A stretch of 64,000 nt of DNA from Allobosea sp. OK403 (lineage in GTDB: Bacteria; Pseudomonadota; Alphaproteobacteria; Rhizobiales; Beijerinckiaceae), in the NCBI RefSeq assembly GCF_900113835.1, contig NZ_FOQV01000003.1, forward strand, positions 806,001-870,000, written 5' to 3'. A program made the position numbers and the translations under genes. The notes below the pieces were generated by a model that was not told where the DNA came from, ran no database searches, and saw only the letters and a list, made by a program, of their open reading frames with translations. How positions within the stretch are numbered: the stretch's first letter is position 1; every line of letters begins with the position of its first letter. Of this stretch, positions 43,815 through 53,564 are shown one piece after another.

Positions 43815-44986
43815 AGCAGCCCGCGCTTGGCCAGGCTGCGCATCAGATGCGAGGCGCCGAAGGTCCAGGGTTCGCACTCGTCGGTACGGCGCATACGGTT
43901 GACCAGCGCGCCAAGTTCGGGCGCGGCGATGGTGACGATGTCGCCGTATTTATGGGTGAAGCCGCCGCCGACCGTGTCGCGATCCTTGATCGGCGCGAAC
44001 ATGGTGCCGAGATAGAGCGCAGCCCCATCCGGGTACTGGTGGTGCGGCCCGAGCATCTGCTTGGCGAGATCGGCGGGGTCGCGGCTGATTTTCGCGATCG
44101 AGGACGAGCCTTCCAATGTGAAGCCGTCCTCGCCCTTGACCGTCAGCGAGACGGTGGTCTTGCGGACATGATCGAGCGAGAAACCGGCATCGAAGAGGCG
44201 GATGAAGGGGCCCACCGCCGCTGCCGCATTATTGTCCTTGGCCTTGCCGAGCAGCAGCGCCGAGCGACCCTCGACATCGCGCAGATTGACGTCGTTGCCG
44301 AGCGTCGCGCCGACGATCGCGCCGGTCGAGGCGACGATCAGCACGATCTCCGGCTCGGGGTTGTTCCAGGTCGAGGCGGGATGGAGGCCGGCGTCGAAGC
44401 CGGTGCCGACTGAGGACATCGGCGGCGCCTTGGTGAAGATCTCAGCGTCAGGCCCGATGCCGACCTCGAGATACTGGCTCCAGGCGCCCTGCTTGATCAG
44501 CACCTCCTTGAGATGCATCGCTTCGGGCGAGCCGGGCTTGAGCTTGGAGAGATCGTCGCCGATGAGCTTGCCGATCTCCTCGCGGATAGCCACCGCAGCG
44601 GCCGGGTTGCCGCGCGCCTTCTCCTCGATCACACGCTCCAGCATCGAGACCGCAAAGGTGACGCCGGCCGCCTTCACAGCCTGAAGGTCGAGCGGCGAGA
44701 GCAGCCAGGGCTTTGACGGGTTGCGCCCGTCTATCGGCGTGTTCGCCAGAATCTCGGCTAGCGAGCCGATCGCCTCCCCCTTCGCGGCCTTCAACGCAGC
44801 GGCCGGGTCGGGCGCCTCGCAGAGATCGCGCATGGTCGGGAAGGCGCGGGTGACATCGACGAGCTCTCCCTCCCGCAGGACCACGACGGCCGGGCCAGCG
44901 ACATCCGGCAACCAGGCACGGCCGGCAAGCGCAGCGGTTGCAGCGTCCGCCGGCAAAGTGTTTTCAGGCGTCAGGGCGAGCGTCAT
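43811..44986 (-). CDS. fumarylacetoacetate hydrolase family protein (large form)
   Basis: A 391-residue FAH-superfamily enzyme, longer than the 280-residue hydrolases and like the forms found in sugar-acid pathways (2-keto-3-deoxy acid dehydratase/hydrolase group). Core: SSVGTGFDAGLHPASTWNNPEPEIVLIVASTGAIVG (with the Glu-containing PEPEIVL metal motif), TLGNDVNLRDVEGRSALLLGKAKDN and TFGGGFTHKYGD-like end (DTVGGGFTHKYGDIVTI). It is the first gene of a GTGA-linked pair with a sugar kinase, and lies beside the hydroxyproline dehydratase. The start ATG is at 44986. Exact substrate is not known. Confidence 0.84.
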   Translation of the reverse strand: MTLALTPENTLPADAATAALAGRAWLPDVAGPAVVVLREGELVDVTRAFPTMRDLCEAPDPAAALKAAKGEAIGSLAEILANTPIDGRNPSKPWLLSPLDLQAVKAAGVTFAVSMLERVIEEKARGNPAAAVAIREEIGKLIGDDLSKLKPGSPEAMHLKEVLIKQGAWSQYLEVGIGPDAEIFTKAPPMSSVGTGFDAGLHPASTWNNPEPEIVLIVASTGAIVGATLGNDVNLRDVEGRSALLLGKAKDNNAAAAVGPFIRLFDAGFSLDHVRKTTVSLTVKGEDGFTLEGSSSIAKISRDPADLAKQMLGPHHQYPDGAALYLGTMFAPIKDRDTVGGGFTHKYGDIVTIAAPELGALVNRMRRTDECEPWTFGASHLMRSLAKRGLL

Positions 44987-45254
44987 CGTGATGTTCCATC
45001 GGCACGGCAGAGTGGGGTGCGGAGAACAGCCGCTTCCAGCCATTTGCGCAAGCCCCGTCCGGCGCATGGGCCTTCACCCCGAGGATGCCGCGCCAGCGAG
45101 ATTTCGAGGCGCAAGACTGGGAAATCGCCGGGCCGCCCCTTGGCGAGCGTCATCCTTTTGTCGTTGAAACGTCACCTGCGCTTCATGCTAGCTTGCGCAC
45201 CAACGACAAGAGCCGCCATGCCGCGCGCAAGGGTGGATAAGGGAGACGACATCA

Positions 45255-46577
45255 ATGACAGTGAAATCGACGATCCTGATCTCGGCCGCCGCTTTCGTGC
45301 TCGCGGGCGCAGCGCCTGCCCTGGCGCAGACAGAGATCCAATGGTGGCACGCGCTGACCGGCGCCAACAACGACGTGGTGGTGAAGCTCGCCGAGGATTT
45401 CAACGCCTCGCAGAAGGACTACAAGGTCGTTCCCGCCTATAAGGGCTCCTATCCCGACACGCTGAATGCCGGCATCGCCGCCTTCCGCGCCGGCACCGCG
45501 CCACATATCCTGCAGGTCTTCGAAGTCGGTACCGGCACGATGATGTCGGCCAAGGGCGCGATCAAGCCCGTCTTCGAATTGATGAAGGAAGCCGGCGAAG
45601 CATTCGATCCGAAGGCCTATCTGCCTGCGATCACCGGCTATTATTCGACGGCCAAGGGCGACATGCTCTCGATGCCGTTCAACTCCTCCTCGATGGTGAT
45701 GTGGTACAACAAGGACGCCTTCAAGAAGGCGGGCCTGAACCCCGATGCGCCGCCCAAGACCTGGCCCGAGGTGTTCGAGGCCGGCAAAAAACTGAAGGCG
45801 GCCGGCTGGGATAAATGCGGCTTCACCAATGCCTGGGCGACCTGGGCCAACATCGAGCAGTTCGGCGCCTGGCACAACATCCCGATCGCCACCAAGGCCA
45901 ATGGGCTCGACGGCTTCGACTCCGTGCTGAACTTCAACAGCCCTCTCTTCGTCAAGCACCTGACCAATCTGGTCGAGCTGCAGAAGGACAAGACCTACGA
46001 TTATTCCGGCCGCACCAATAATGGCGAAGGCCGCTTCACCTCGGGCGAATGCCCGATCATGCTGACCTCCTCGGGCTTCTTCGGCAACGTCAAGGCGAAC
46101 GCCAAGTTCGACTGGGCCAATGCGCCGATGCCGTATTACCCCGAAGCCACGGGCGCGCCGCAGAACTCGATCATCGGCGGCGCTTCGCTGTGGGTGATGG
46201 GCGGCAAGAAGGCCGACGAATACAAGGGCGTCGCCAAGTTCTTCACCTTCCTGTCGGATGTCGACCGCCAGGTGAAGCTGCACACAGAGTCCGGCTATCT
46301 GCCGATCACCAAGGCGGCCTATGAGAAGGTCAAGGCGTCCGGCTTCTACAAGGACAAGCCCTATCTCGAGACGCCGATCCTGGAGCTGACCAACAAGGAG
46401 CCGACCGAGAATTCGCGCGGGCTGCGCTTCGGCAGCCTAGTCCAGATCCGCGACATCTGGTCGGAGGAGATCGAGGCGGCGCTGAACGGGCAGAAGACGC
46501 CGAAGGCGGCGCTGGATGCAGCCGTCGAGCGCGGCAACCAGATGCTGCGCCAGTTCGAGCGCACTGCGGCGCGTTGA
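45255..46577 (+). CDS. ugpB: sn-glycerol-3-phosphate ABC transporter, binding protein UgpB
   Basis: A 440-residue periplasmic binding protein with a signal peptide (residues 1-24, cleavage near ALA-Q). The UgpB-like features are EIQWWHALTGANNDVVVKLA, KVVPAYKGSYPDTLNAGIAA, PFNSSSMVMWYNKDAFKKAG and GGASLWVMGGKKADEYKGVA. It binds glycerol-3-phosphate (or glycerophosphodiesters) outside the membrane and delivers it to UgpAE. Good ribosome-binding site (gggaga) eight bases upstream. The rest of the transporter follows. Confidence 0.95.
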   Translation: MTVKSTILISAAAFVLAGAAPALAQTEIQWWHALTGANNDVVVKLAEDFNASQKDYKVVPAYKGSYPDTLNAGIAAFRAGTAPHILQVFEVGTGTMMSAKGAIKPVFELMKEAGEAFDPKAYLPAITGYYSTAKGDMLSMPFNSSSMVMWYNKDAFKKAGLNPDAPPKTWPEVFEAGKKLKAAGWDKCGFTNAWATWANIEQFGAWHNIPIATKANGLDGFDSVLNFNSPLFVKHLTNLVELQKDKTYDYSGRTNNGEGRFTSGECPIMLTSSGFFGNVKANAKFDWANAPMPYYPEATGAPQNSIIGGASLWVMGGKKADEYKGVAKFFTFLSDVDRQVKLHTESGYLPITKAAYEKVKASGFYKDKPYLETPILELTNKEPTENSRGLRFGSLVQIRDIWSEEIEAALNGQKTPKAALDAAVERGNQMLRQFERTAAR

Positions 46578-46598
46578 GCGTTTGATGACAATCACATC

Positions 46599-46691
46599 GT
46601 CGTCCCGGGCGTAGCGAAGCGAAGACCCGGGACCCATTCCTGAACCGTTCCGGAATGGGTCCCGGGTCTCCCTGCGGTCGCCCGGGACGAC
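46599..46691. repeat. cccgggac-type dispersed inverted repeat, copy 2
   Basis: gtcgtcccgggcgtagcg faces cgcccgggacgac; inner arms gaagacccgggacccattcc and ggaatgggtcccgggtctc pair almost perfectly. Same family as 30366-30470. It lies between ugpB and ugpA, the usual place for a REP-like element that leaves the binding protein in excess. Confidence 0.75.
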
Positions 46692-46710
46692 GGCGTAAGC
46701 TGGATGAACA

Positions 46711-47592
46711 ATGCAGAAGAACGCTTATTTCAGCGGCCTGACGATTCCGGTCCTGCTGCTCACGCCGCAGCTGGTGATCACCGTGCTGTTCTTCTACTGG
46801 CCGGCGAGCCAGGCGGTCTGGCAGAGCTTCCTGCTGCAGGACGCCTTCGGCACCTCGACCGAATTCGTCTGGTTCGAGAACTATCGCGATCTGTTCGCCG
46901 ATCCCGGCTACTACAAGGCGCTGATCAACACCGCGATCTTCTCCTCCTTCGTCTGCGTGCTCTCGCTGTCGATCGCGCTGCTCTTCGCCGTGATGGCCGA
47001 CCGGCAGATCAGGGGCGCCGAGATCTACAAGACATTGCTGATCTGGCCCTATGCGGTCGCGCCGGCTGTGGCCGGCGTGCTCTGGATTTTCATGTTCGAC
47101 CCCTCGCTGGGCATGCTGGCGCGCGGCCTCAACAGTCTCGGCATAGCCTGGAACCCGCGCCTCAACGGCAATGACGCGATGACGCTGGTGATCCTGGCCG
47201 CGACCTGGAAGCAGATCAGCTACAATTTCCTGTTCTTCCTCGCCGGCCTGCAATCGATCCCCAAAAGCGTGATCGAGGCGGCTGTGATCGACGGGGCCAA
47301 GCCGATGCGCCGCTTCTGGACGATCATCTTCCCGCTGCTCTCGCCGACGACGTTTTTCCTGCTGACGGTCAACATCGTCTATGTCTTCTTCGACACCTTC
47401 GGCATCATCGACACGATCTCCGGCGGCGGACCTTCGGGGGCGACGGAGACCTTGGTCTACAAGGTCTATTCCGATGGCAAGGGTGGTTCGAATCTGGGCG
47501 GCTCAGCGGCGCAATCGGTCGTCCTGCTGATCATGGTGATCGGCATGACGGCGATCCAGTTCCGCTTCATCGAGCGCAAGGTGAGCTATTGA
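46711..47592 (+). CDS. ugpA: sn-glycerol-3-phosphate ABC transporter permease UgpA
   Basis: A 293-residue membrane permease: six helices, with the binding-protein-dependent EAA motif VIEAAVIDGAKPMRRFWTI (near residue 190). KNAYFSGLTIPVLLLTPQLV is a typical UgpA N-terminus. It forms the channel with UgpE. ATG at 46711. Its stop codon (47590-47592) shares the A with the ATG of an inserted gene. Confidence 0.95.
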   Translation: MQKNAYFSGLTIPVLLLTPQLVITVLFFYWPASQAVWQSFLLQDAFGTSTEFVWFENYRDLFADPGYYKALINTAIFSSFVCVLSLSIALLFAVMADRQIRGAEIYKTLLIWPYAVAPAVAGVLWIFMFDPSLGMLARGLNSLGIAWNPRLNGNDAMTLVILAATWKQISYNFLFFLAGLQSIPKSVIEAAVIDGAKPMRRFWTIIFPLLSPTTFFLLTVNIVYVFFDTFGIIDTISGGGPSGATETLVYKVYSDGKGGSNLGGSAAQSVVLLIMVIGMTAIQFRFIERKVSY

Positions 47593-48149
47593 TGCGCCGG
47601 CGCCTCGCATGGCTTGTGTCCGTCGGGTTCATGTCGGCATCGGCGACCCTGATCGCGGCGGCCCATGCGCAGGCCCTTCAAACTGCACCTGCCTCGCCTG
47701 CTCGCATGATCGGCGCCTGGCCCGGCATCGTCCTGTTCTGCATGCCCTCGCGCGAGGCATGGGGCGCAACAGCATGCGGCATCGCTTCCCGCGAAGCCGA
47801 GCGGCAAGCGGCAGCCGCCTCGATCAAGCTCATCGCCGTCAGCGCGGCGGAGGCCGGGCTTTCGCTGGGGCCCAACAGCGCAGCGCCCTCCTTCGTCTGG
47901 CCGCAGGCGCTGCGGCTCTTCCTGCAGTTCCACCCCGTCGGGGACGGTTCGAAACGATGGCGGCTGTCGACGAAGGCCTATGAACTCACGCCGCCCGCGC
48001 CGGCAAACGCCGGGCAGGCGCCGAAATGGCATTATGTCTACGACCATTTCTCGGTGCTGGATGAGGGCAAGGAGATCAGTGCGACGCAGGAGGCCGCACC
48101 CCCGCTGCTCGAACGGTTCTTTGCCACCATGACGAAACCACGGAGCTGA
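47592..48149 (+). CDS. exported hypothetical protein inside the ugp operon
   Basis: A 185-residue protein I do not recognise. The N-terminus (MRRRLAWLVSVGFMSASATL ... HAQA) is a signal peptide, with cleavage near AHA-Q, so it is probably periplasmic. The mature part contains two Cys (LFCMPSREAWGATACGIA), which might form a disulfide. The only Cys-containing region is near residue 48-61. It shares a base with the ugpA stop (TGATG) and is followed by 100 bp before ugpE, so it is co-transcribed with the transporter. Not a usual ugp operon component. TTG at 47589 is an alternative start. Confidence 0.72.
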   Translation: MRRRLAWLVSVGFMSASATLIAAAHAQALQTAPASPARMIGAWPGIVLFCMPSREAWGATACGIASREAERQAAAASIKLIAVSAAEAGLSLGPNSAAPSFVWPQALRLFLQFHPVGDGSKRWRLSTKAYELTPPAPANAGQAPKWHYVYDHFSVLDEGKEISATQEAAPPLLERFFATMTKPRS

Positions 48150-48245
48150 GCGCGTGATCGGCTTGATCGAAAGAGACGAAGCCATCGTGAACGCCTGCGT
48201 CGAAGCCTTGGCGCAATGGCTTTGCAAGACAGAGGTATGGGCCTG

Positions 48246-49094
48246 ATGGTCGAAGACCGCCGCCTGGGCGATGCGATCGCCTATATCATCCTGACGATCG
48301 GGGTCCTGATCGTCGCCTTCCCGGTCTGGCTGACCTTCGTCGCCTCGACCTGGGACGCCTCGACCATCATCAACGGCAAGCTGCCGCTCTGGCCGGGGCC
48401 GTATTTCCTGGAGAACTACCACCGCATCCTGTTCGTCGGCACCTCGGGCACGACGCGCGAGCCGGTTGCCGGGATGATGCTGAACTCCTTCATCATGGCG
48501 ATGGCGATCGCGCTGGGAAAGATCTTCATCTCGGTGCTCTCGGCCTATGCCATCGTCTATTACCGCTTCCCGTTCCGGATGGCGGCGTTCTGGATCATCT
48601 TCGTCACGCTGATGCTGCCGGTCGAGGTGCGCATCTTCCCGACCTTCAAGGTCGTCTCCGACCTCAACATGCTCGACAGCTATCAGGGCCTCGCCGTGCC
48701 GCTGATCGCCTCGGCCACCGGCACGCTGCTGTTCCGCCAGTTCTTCATGACGATCCCCGACGAATTGCTCGAAGCCTCCCGGATCGACAATGCCGGGCCG
48801 TTCCGCTTCTTCAAGGACACGGTGATACCGCTCTCGATGACGACGATCGCGGCCTTGTTCGTGATCCAGTTCATCTATGGCTGGAACCAGTATCTCTGGC
48901 CGCTCCTGGTGACGACGAAGGACTCGATGCAAACCATTGTCATCGGCATCAAGAAAATGATCGTCACCTCCGATGCGCTCACCGAATGGCAGCTCGCCAT
49001 GGCCACCGCCATGCTGGCGATGCTGCCGCCGGTGCTCGTCGTCATCCTGATGCAGAGGCTCTTCGTGAAGGGCCTGGTGGAGACGGAGAAGTGA
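48246..49094 (+). CDS. ugpE: sn-glycerol-3-phosphate ABC transporter permease UgpE
   Basis: A 282-residue permease; E. coli UgpE is 281. The EAA motif is ELLEASRIDNAGPFRFFKDT (near residue 180), and MLPVEVRIFPTFKVVSDLNMLDSYQGL is near-identical to the E. coli protein. The start at 48246 (MVEDRRLGDAIAYIILTIGV) aligns with the E. coli N-terminus MIENRP; the longer frame from 48216 is less likely, with AGAGG at 48231-48235 as the ribosome-binding site. Pairs with UgpA. Confidence 0.94.
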   Translation: MVEDRRLGDAIAYIILTIGVLIVAFPVWLTFVASTWDASTIINGKLPLWPGPYFLENYHRILFVGTSGTTREPVAGMMLNSFIMAMAIALGKIFISVLSAYAIVYYRFPFRMAAFWIIFVTLMLPVEVRIFPTFKVVSDLNMLDSYQGLAVPLIASATGTLLFRQFFMTIPDELLEASRIDNAGPFRFFKDTVIPLSMTTIAALFVIQFIYGWNQYLWPLLVTTKDSMQTIVIGIKKMIVTSDALTEWQLAMATAMLAMLPPVLVVILMQRLFVKGLVETEK

Positions 49095-49099
49095 GCTTC

Positions 49100-49181
49100 G
49101 GCAGTCGGCAATCGGCAGTAGGCAGTCGATTGGCGCGAACCTCCATCATCCCCACTGCCTACTGCCGACTGCCCATTGCCG
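49100..49181. repeat. gcagtcggcaat-type dispersed inverted repeat, copy 2
   Basis: cggcagtcggcaatcggcag and ctgccgactgcccattgccg face each other around a variable centre. Same family as 23901-23960 and 60569-60650. It lies between ugpE and ugpC. Confidence 0.75.
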
Positions 49182-49189
49182 AGGACTAG

Positions 49190-50266
<1,077 letters not shown>

Positions 50267-50338
50267 GCGCAGGAACCCCTCTCTCCTGGTCCTTGATCGC
50301 CGAGGTCTACCCGAGCATGACGAGAAGGGCGCGGGGAA

Positions 50339-50477
50339 CCCTTCTCCCCTGTGGGAGAAGGGCAGGGATGAGGGCCCGCCGCTAATTGTTGGGGCGCAAC
50401 CGCGCCGCGGCGCCTTCTACTGAAAGGGCACACCCTCATCCGGCGCTCCGCGCCACCTTCTCCCATCCGGGAGAAGG
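50339..50477. repeat. two cccttctccc hairpins between ugpC and the redoxin gene
   Basis: cccttctccc/gggagaaggg (50339-50348 and 50353-50362, loop ctgt) and ccttctccc/gggagaagg (50456-50464 and 50469-50477, loop atcc). They sit between two convergent genes, with gatgaggg...ccctcat enclosing part of the space. Hairpins of this sequence recur widely in alphaproteobacteria; they may end transcription from both sides. Confidence 0.65.
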
Positions 50478-50532
50478 GAAGATGCGTCGCGGATCCGGTG
50501 CTTCCGGCCAAAGGTTCTGCGTCGAGATTCCC

Positions 50533-51174
50533 TCAGCTCAGCGGCGCGTATTTCACCGCGCAGCCATAGGATTTGGTGGCCGCCTCGCTGACCGGCTTGC
50601 CGGCCTTCAGCTCGGCCACGGCCTGCCGGACATAGCTCTTGGCGCCGTTGAGGCTCGCCGGGTTCGATGAGGGCTTGTCGTCGATCGCGCCCATATAGGC
50701 GAGCGTGCCCTTGGGATCTACGATGTACATATGCGGCGTCGTCGTCGCTCCATAAGCGCGCGCCACCTTGCTGTTGGGGTCGAGCAGCACGGCGGCCGGC
50801 GCTGCATCGCGCTTCGTCGTCAATTCCTTGGCCGCAGTGCCGTCGACATAACCCTGCTCGCCGACCGGCGAGGACACGACCGAGAGCCAGACGATGCCCT
50901 CCTTGGCCATGTCCTTCTGCAGTGTCTGCATGGTGGCGCTGTTGTAGTGCTTGCGGACATAGGGGCAGTCGGCATTGGTCCATTCCAGGATCACGGTCTT
51001 GCCGGCGAATTCCGAGAGATTGCGCGTCTTGCCGTCGGCATCGACAGCCTGGAAGGCTGGTGCGGGCTGGCCGATCTTCGCGGCACCCTGCGCCAGGACG
51101 GAGCCTGCGCTCAGCGAAAGGCCGGCGAGAGCAAGGCCGGCGATGAAACTCTGTCGGGACAGGCTGGCTTTCAT
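50533..51174 (-). CDS. exported thioredoxin-fold (AhpC/TSA-like) protein with one Cys at the active site
   Basis: A 213-residue thioredoxin-fold protein with a signal peptide (residues 1-28, cleavage near LAQ-G). IGQPAPAFQAVDADGKTRNL begins the redoxin domain, and the active-site region is EWTNADCPYVRKHYNS, so the first Cys is present but the CxxC partner is missing (CPYV). TPHMYIVDPKG is the later cis-Pro. It follows the DsbD-like gene on the same strand, which could reduce it. A peroxiredoxin-like role is possible. ATG at 51174. Confidence 0.87.
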   Translation of the reverse strand: MKASLSRQSFIAGLALAGLSLSAGSVLAQGAAKIGQPAPAFQAVDADGKTRNLSEFAGKTVILEWTNADCPYVRKHYNSATMQTLQKDMAKEGIVWLSVVSSPVGEQGYVDGTAAKELTTKRDAAPAAVLLDPNSKVARAYGATTTPHMYIVDPKGTLAYMGAIDDKPSSNPASLNGAKSYVRQAVAELKAGKPVSEAATKSYGCAVKYAPLS

Positions 51175-51205
51175 GGGGTGTCTCCGTCTTCGGGGTTGGG
51201 AACTC

Positions 51206-53371
51206 TCAACGGGAGGCGGTCTTGATCTCCTTGCCGGCGGCACGGCGGGCAGCCGTAACCAGCATGTCGGGCGTCAGCAATTGCGGCAGGATCTCGGGCT
51301 GCGCATCCTTCTCGCCGGGATAGAACAGATAGAGCGGCACACCGGCGCGGCCCTGCTCGGCCAGCGCCTGGGCGATCGCGGAATTGCGGTTGGTCCAGTC
51401 TGCCTTGAGGGAGGTGACCTTCAATTCGGCGAAGGCGTCCTTGACCTCCTGCCGCGAGAGCGCGACGCGCTCATTCGCCAGGCAGGTGATGCACCAGGCG
51501 GCAGTGAAATTGACGAAGACGGGTTTGCCCTCGGCTTGCAGGCCTGCGACGCGCTCAGCTGTCCAGGCCTGGATATCGCCGGCGCGCGCCTCGCTGGTGG
51601 CGCTGGGCACGGCGCTCTGCAGCACGAACCAGCCGGCGCCAAGCGCGACCAGCGCGGCAAGACCCGAGGCGGCCAGGCGCACCCGGCCTGCGCCGCGCGT
51701 GATGCCGACGAGCCAGACGATGAAGCCCGCGGCCAGCACCGCGATCAGCGCGGCCAGGACGCCGCCGGGGCCGGCCTGCACCGAGGCGACCCAGACCAGC
51801 CAGATCGCGGTCGCGAACATCGGGAAGGCGAAGGCTTGTTTCAGGATCACCATCCAGCGGCCGGGCCTGGGCAGCAGGCGCAGCAAGCCGGGCGCGAAGG
51901 AGAGCGCCAGGACCGGCAAAGCGAAGCCGAGCGCCAGCGCCAGGAAGACGGCGAGGCCCATGGCAGGGGGCTGCGTCACCGCATAGCCCACCGCCGCGCC
52001 CATGAAGGGGGCCGTGCAGGGCGTCGCGACCACGACGGCGAGCGCGCCGGTCATGAAAGCGCCCAGGCGGCCGCGCCGGCCGGCGAGGTCCTGGCCTACG
52101 CCGCCAGCGGAAGTTCCGACCTCGAAGGCACCCAGCAGGTTGAAGCCGATCAGCGTCATGATGACGGCAAGGCCGATGACCAGGGGCGGCGATTGCAATT
52201 GGAACCCCCAACCGATGCTGGTGCCGAGCGCCGCGAAGCCGACGACGATGCCGGCCAGGATCATGAAGGTCACGACCACGCCGCTGAGGAAGAGCACGCC
52301 CTGCTCGCGAACCTCGTCGCGATGCGCCCGCGCCAATTGCGCGAAGCCGAGCGCCTTGATGAACAGCACCGGCAGCACGCAGGGCATCAGGTTGAGGATC
52401 AGCCCGCCCGCGAAGGCGAAGGCGAGCGCAGCCCAGAGCGTCAGGTCGGCGCCTTCGACCGGAACCGGCAGCCGCACCACGGCCGGGCGCGGCGCTGCGC
52501 TTGCCCCCGCCGCGGTAGTCAGCAAGGTGGGCTCGGCCTCGACTGTCACCGCAAGCGCGCGCGGCAGGCCGCCGTCCTTGAAGGTGACGACGCCGGAGAG
52601 TTCCGCGTTCTCGAGCTTGAACGCGCTGGAGCGGGCAAGCTGCAGGCTCACGCCATTGGCGGCGGGCGTGGCGGGTTGCGGCGCGGCATGCTCGATCAGC
52701 GTGTCGGAGAGTGGGAAGAAGCGGATGTCGCGCGCCTCCGCGCCCAGGCCCGGCAGCGAGAGCGCGAGCCTGTCGCCATCGCTCGTCAGCTTCGCCTTGA
52801 AACCGGCCGGCTGCGGCAAGGCAGCGACGGTCGCATCGATGCGCGACTGGGCATTCTCATCGACGATCGCCGCCGCCTCGACCGGCAGGTCGAGCGTAAA
52901 GGCGCCCTCCTCCGGGATGCAGATCTTCTCGCAGACAAGCCAGGTCGCATTGGCCTTCAGCGTCACCCGCTCGCCGGGCCTGGCGCTCTCGGGCACGGCG
53001 ATCTCGACTGGCAGCAGCAGCGTGCCCTCGAAGCCGAAATTGACCAGCGGCTCGACCGGGAGCGCCTTGGGCGCGGGCCAGCGGATATCGCCCGCCGTCA
53101 TGCCGGCCGGCAGCGTCCAGTCGATGCGCGTCGCCTCACCGGAATCGCCGGGGTTCTGCCAATAGGTGTGCCAGCCCCTGGCGATCTTCTGGACGAGCGC
53201 GACCTGGAAGCGCTCGCCCGGCTGGACGGCATCGCGGCTCGACAGCAGCGTCGCCGTGACGCGCGGCGAGCTGATGGGCGCCGACTCAGCCGCGATGGCG
53301 AGCGCCGGCGCGATCAACGCAAGCGCCAGCACGGCGTTGTGCAGGAAGCCTTGTCGAGAGGTCTGAGCCAT
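51206..53371 (-). CDS. DsbD-family thiol:disulfide interchange protein
   Basis: A 721-residue protein. A signal peptide is followed by a DsbD N-terminal-like periplasmic domain (about residues 25-240; RGWHTYWQNPGDSGEATRID, and a Cys pair in WLVCEKICIPEEG), then the DsbD/CcdA membrane domain with eight helices (LMPCVLPVLFIKALGFAQLA, VATPCTAPFMGAAVGYAV giving the two Cys), and a C-terminal thioredoxin domain with AAWCITCLANERVAL (CxxC). It transfers electrons from cytosolic thioredoxin to periplasmic proteins, and probably to the redoxin downstream. ATG at 53371; the ATG at 53386 is possible. Confidence 0.92.
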   Translation of the reverse strand: MAQTSRQGFLHNAVLALALIAPALAIAAESAPISSPRVTATLLSSRDAVQPGERFQVALVQKIARGWHTYWQNPGDSGEATRIDWTLPAGMTAGDIRWPAPKALPVEPLVNFGFEGTLLLPVEIAVPESARPGERVTLKANATWLVCEKICIPEEGAFTLDLPVEAAAIVDENAQSRIDATVAALPQPAGFKAKLTSDGDRLALSLPGLGAEARDIRFFPLSDTLIEHAAPQPATPAANGVSLQLARSSAFKLENAELSGVVTFKDGGLPRALAVTVEAEPTLLTTAAGASAAPRPAVVRLPVPVEGADLTLWAALAFAFAGGLILNLMPCVLPVLFIKALGFAQLARAHRDEVREQGVLFLSGVVVTFMILAGIVVGFAALGTSIGWGFQLQSPPLVIGLAVIMTLIGFNLLGAFEVGTSAGGVGQDLAGRRGRLGAFMTGALAVVVATPCTAPFMGAAVGYAVTQPPAMGLAVFLALALGFALPVLALSFAPGLLRLLPRPGRWMVILKQAFAFPMFATAIWLVWVASVQAGPGGVLAALIAVLAAGFIVWLVGITRGAGRVRLAASGLAALVALGAGWFVLQSAVPSATSEARAGDIQAWTAERVAGLQAEGKPVFVNFTAAWCITCLANERVALSRQEVKDAFAELKVTSLKADWTNRNSAIAQALAEQGRAGVPLYLFYPGEKDAQPEILPQLLTPDMLVTAARRAAGKEIKTASR

Positions 53372-53564
53372 GGGCCAGGTCGTCATCCTATCCGATATTC
53401 CCTCCAGATGCCCGACTTTGCCCCACAGAGCCAATGACAAGCCGGTGATGCCGGGAAGAGGCGTCATTCTCAGGCAAGGATGGAAACAGTGCACCGCGCC
53501 ATGATGTCGCCGCGTGTGCTGCTTTAGCTGCGCGCCTGAAACTCTGGAATGTTGAAAGCTGATC

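Noticed and set aside
50975..53437. 820-codon open frame on the plus strand opposite the DsbD-like gene
   Set aside because: It is a shadow frame: the opposite strand has signal peptide, membrane helices and CxxC motifs, while this frame is Arg/Gly/Ala/Asp-rich with no fold signature.
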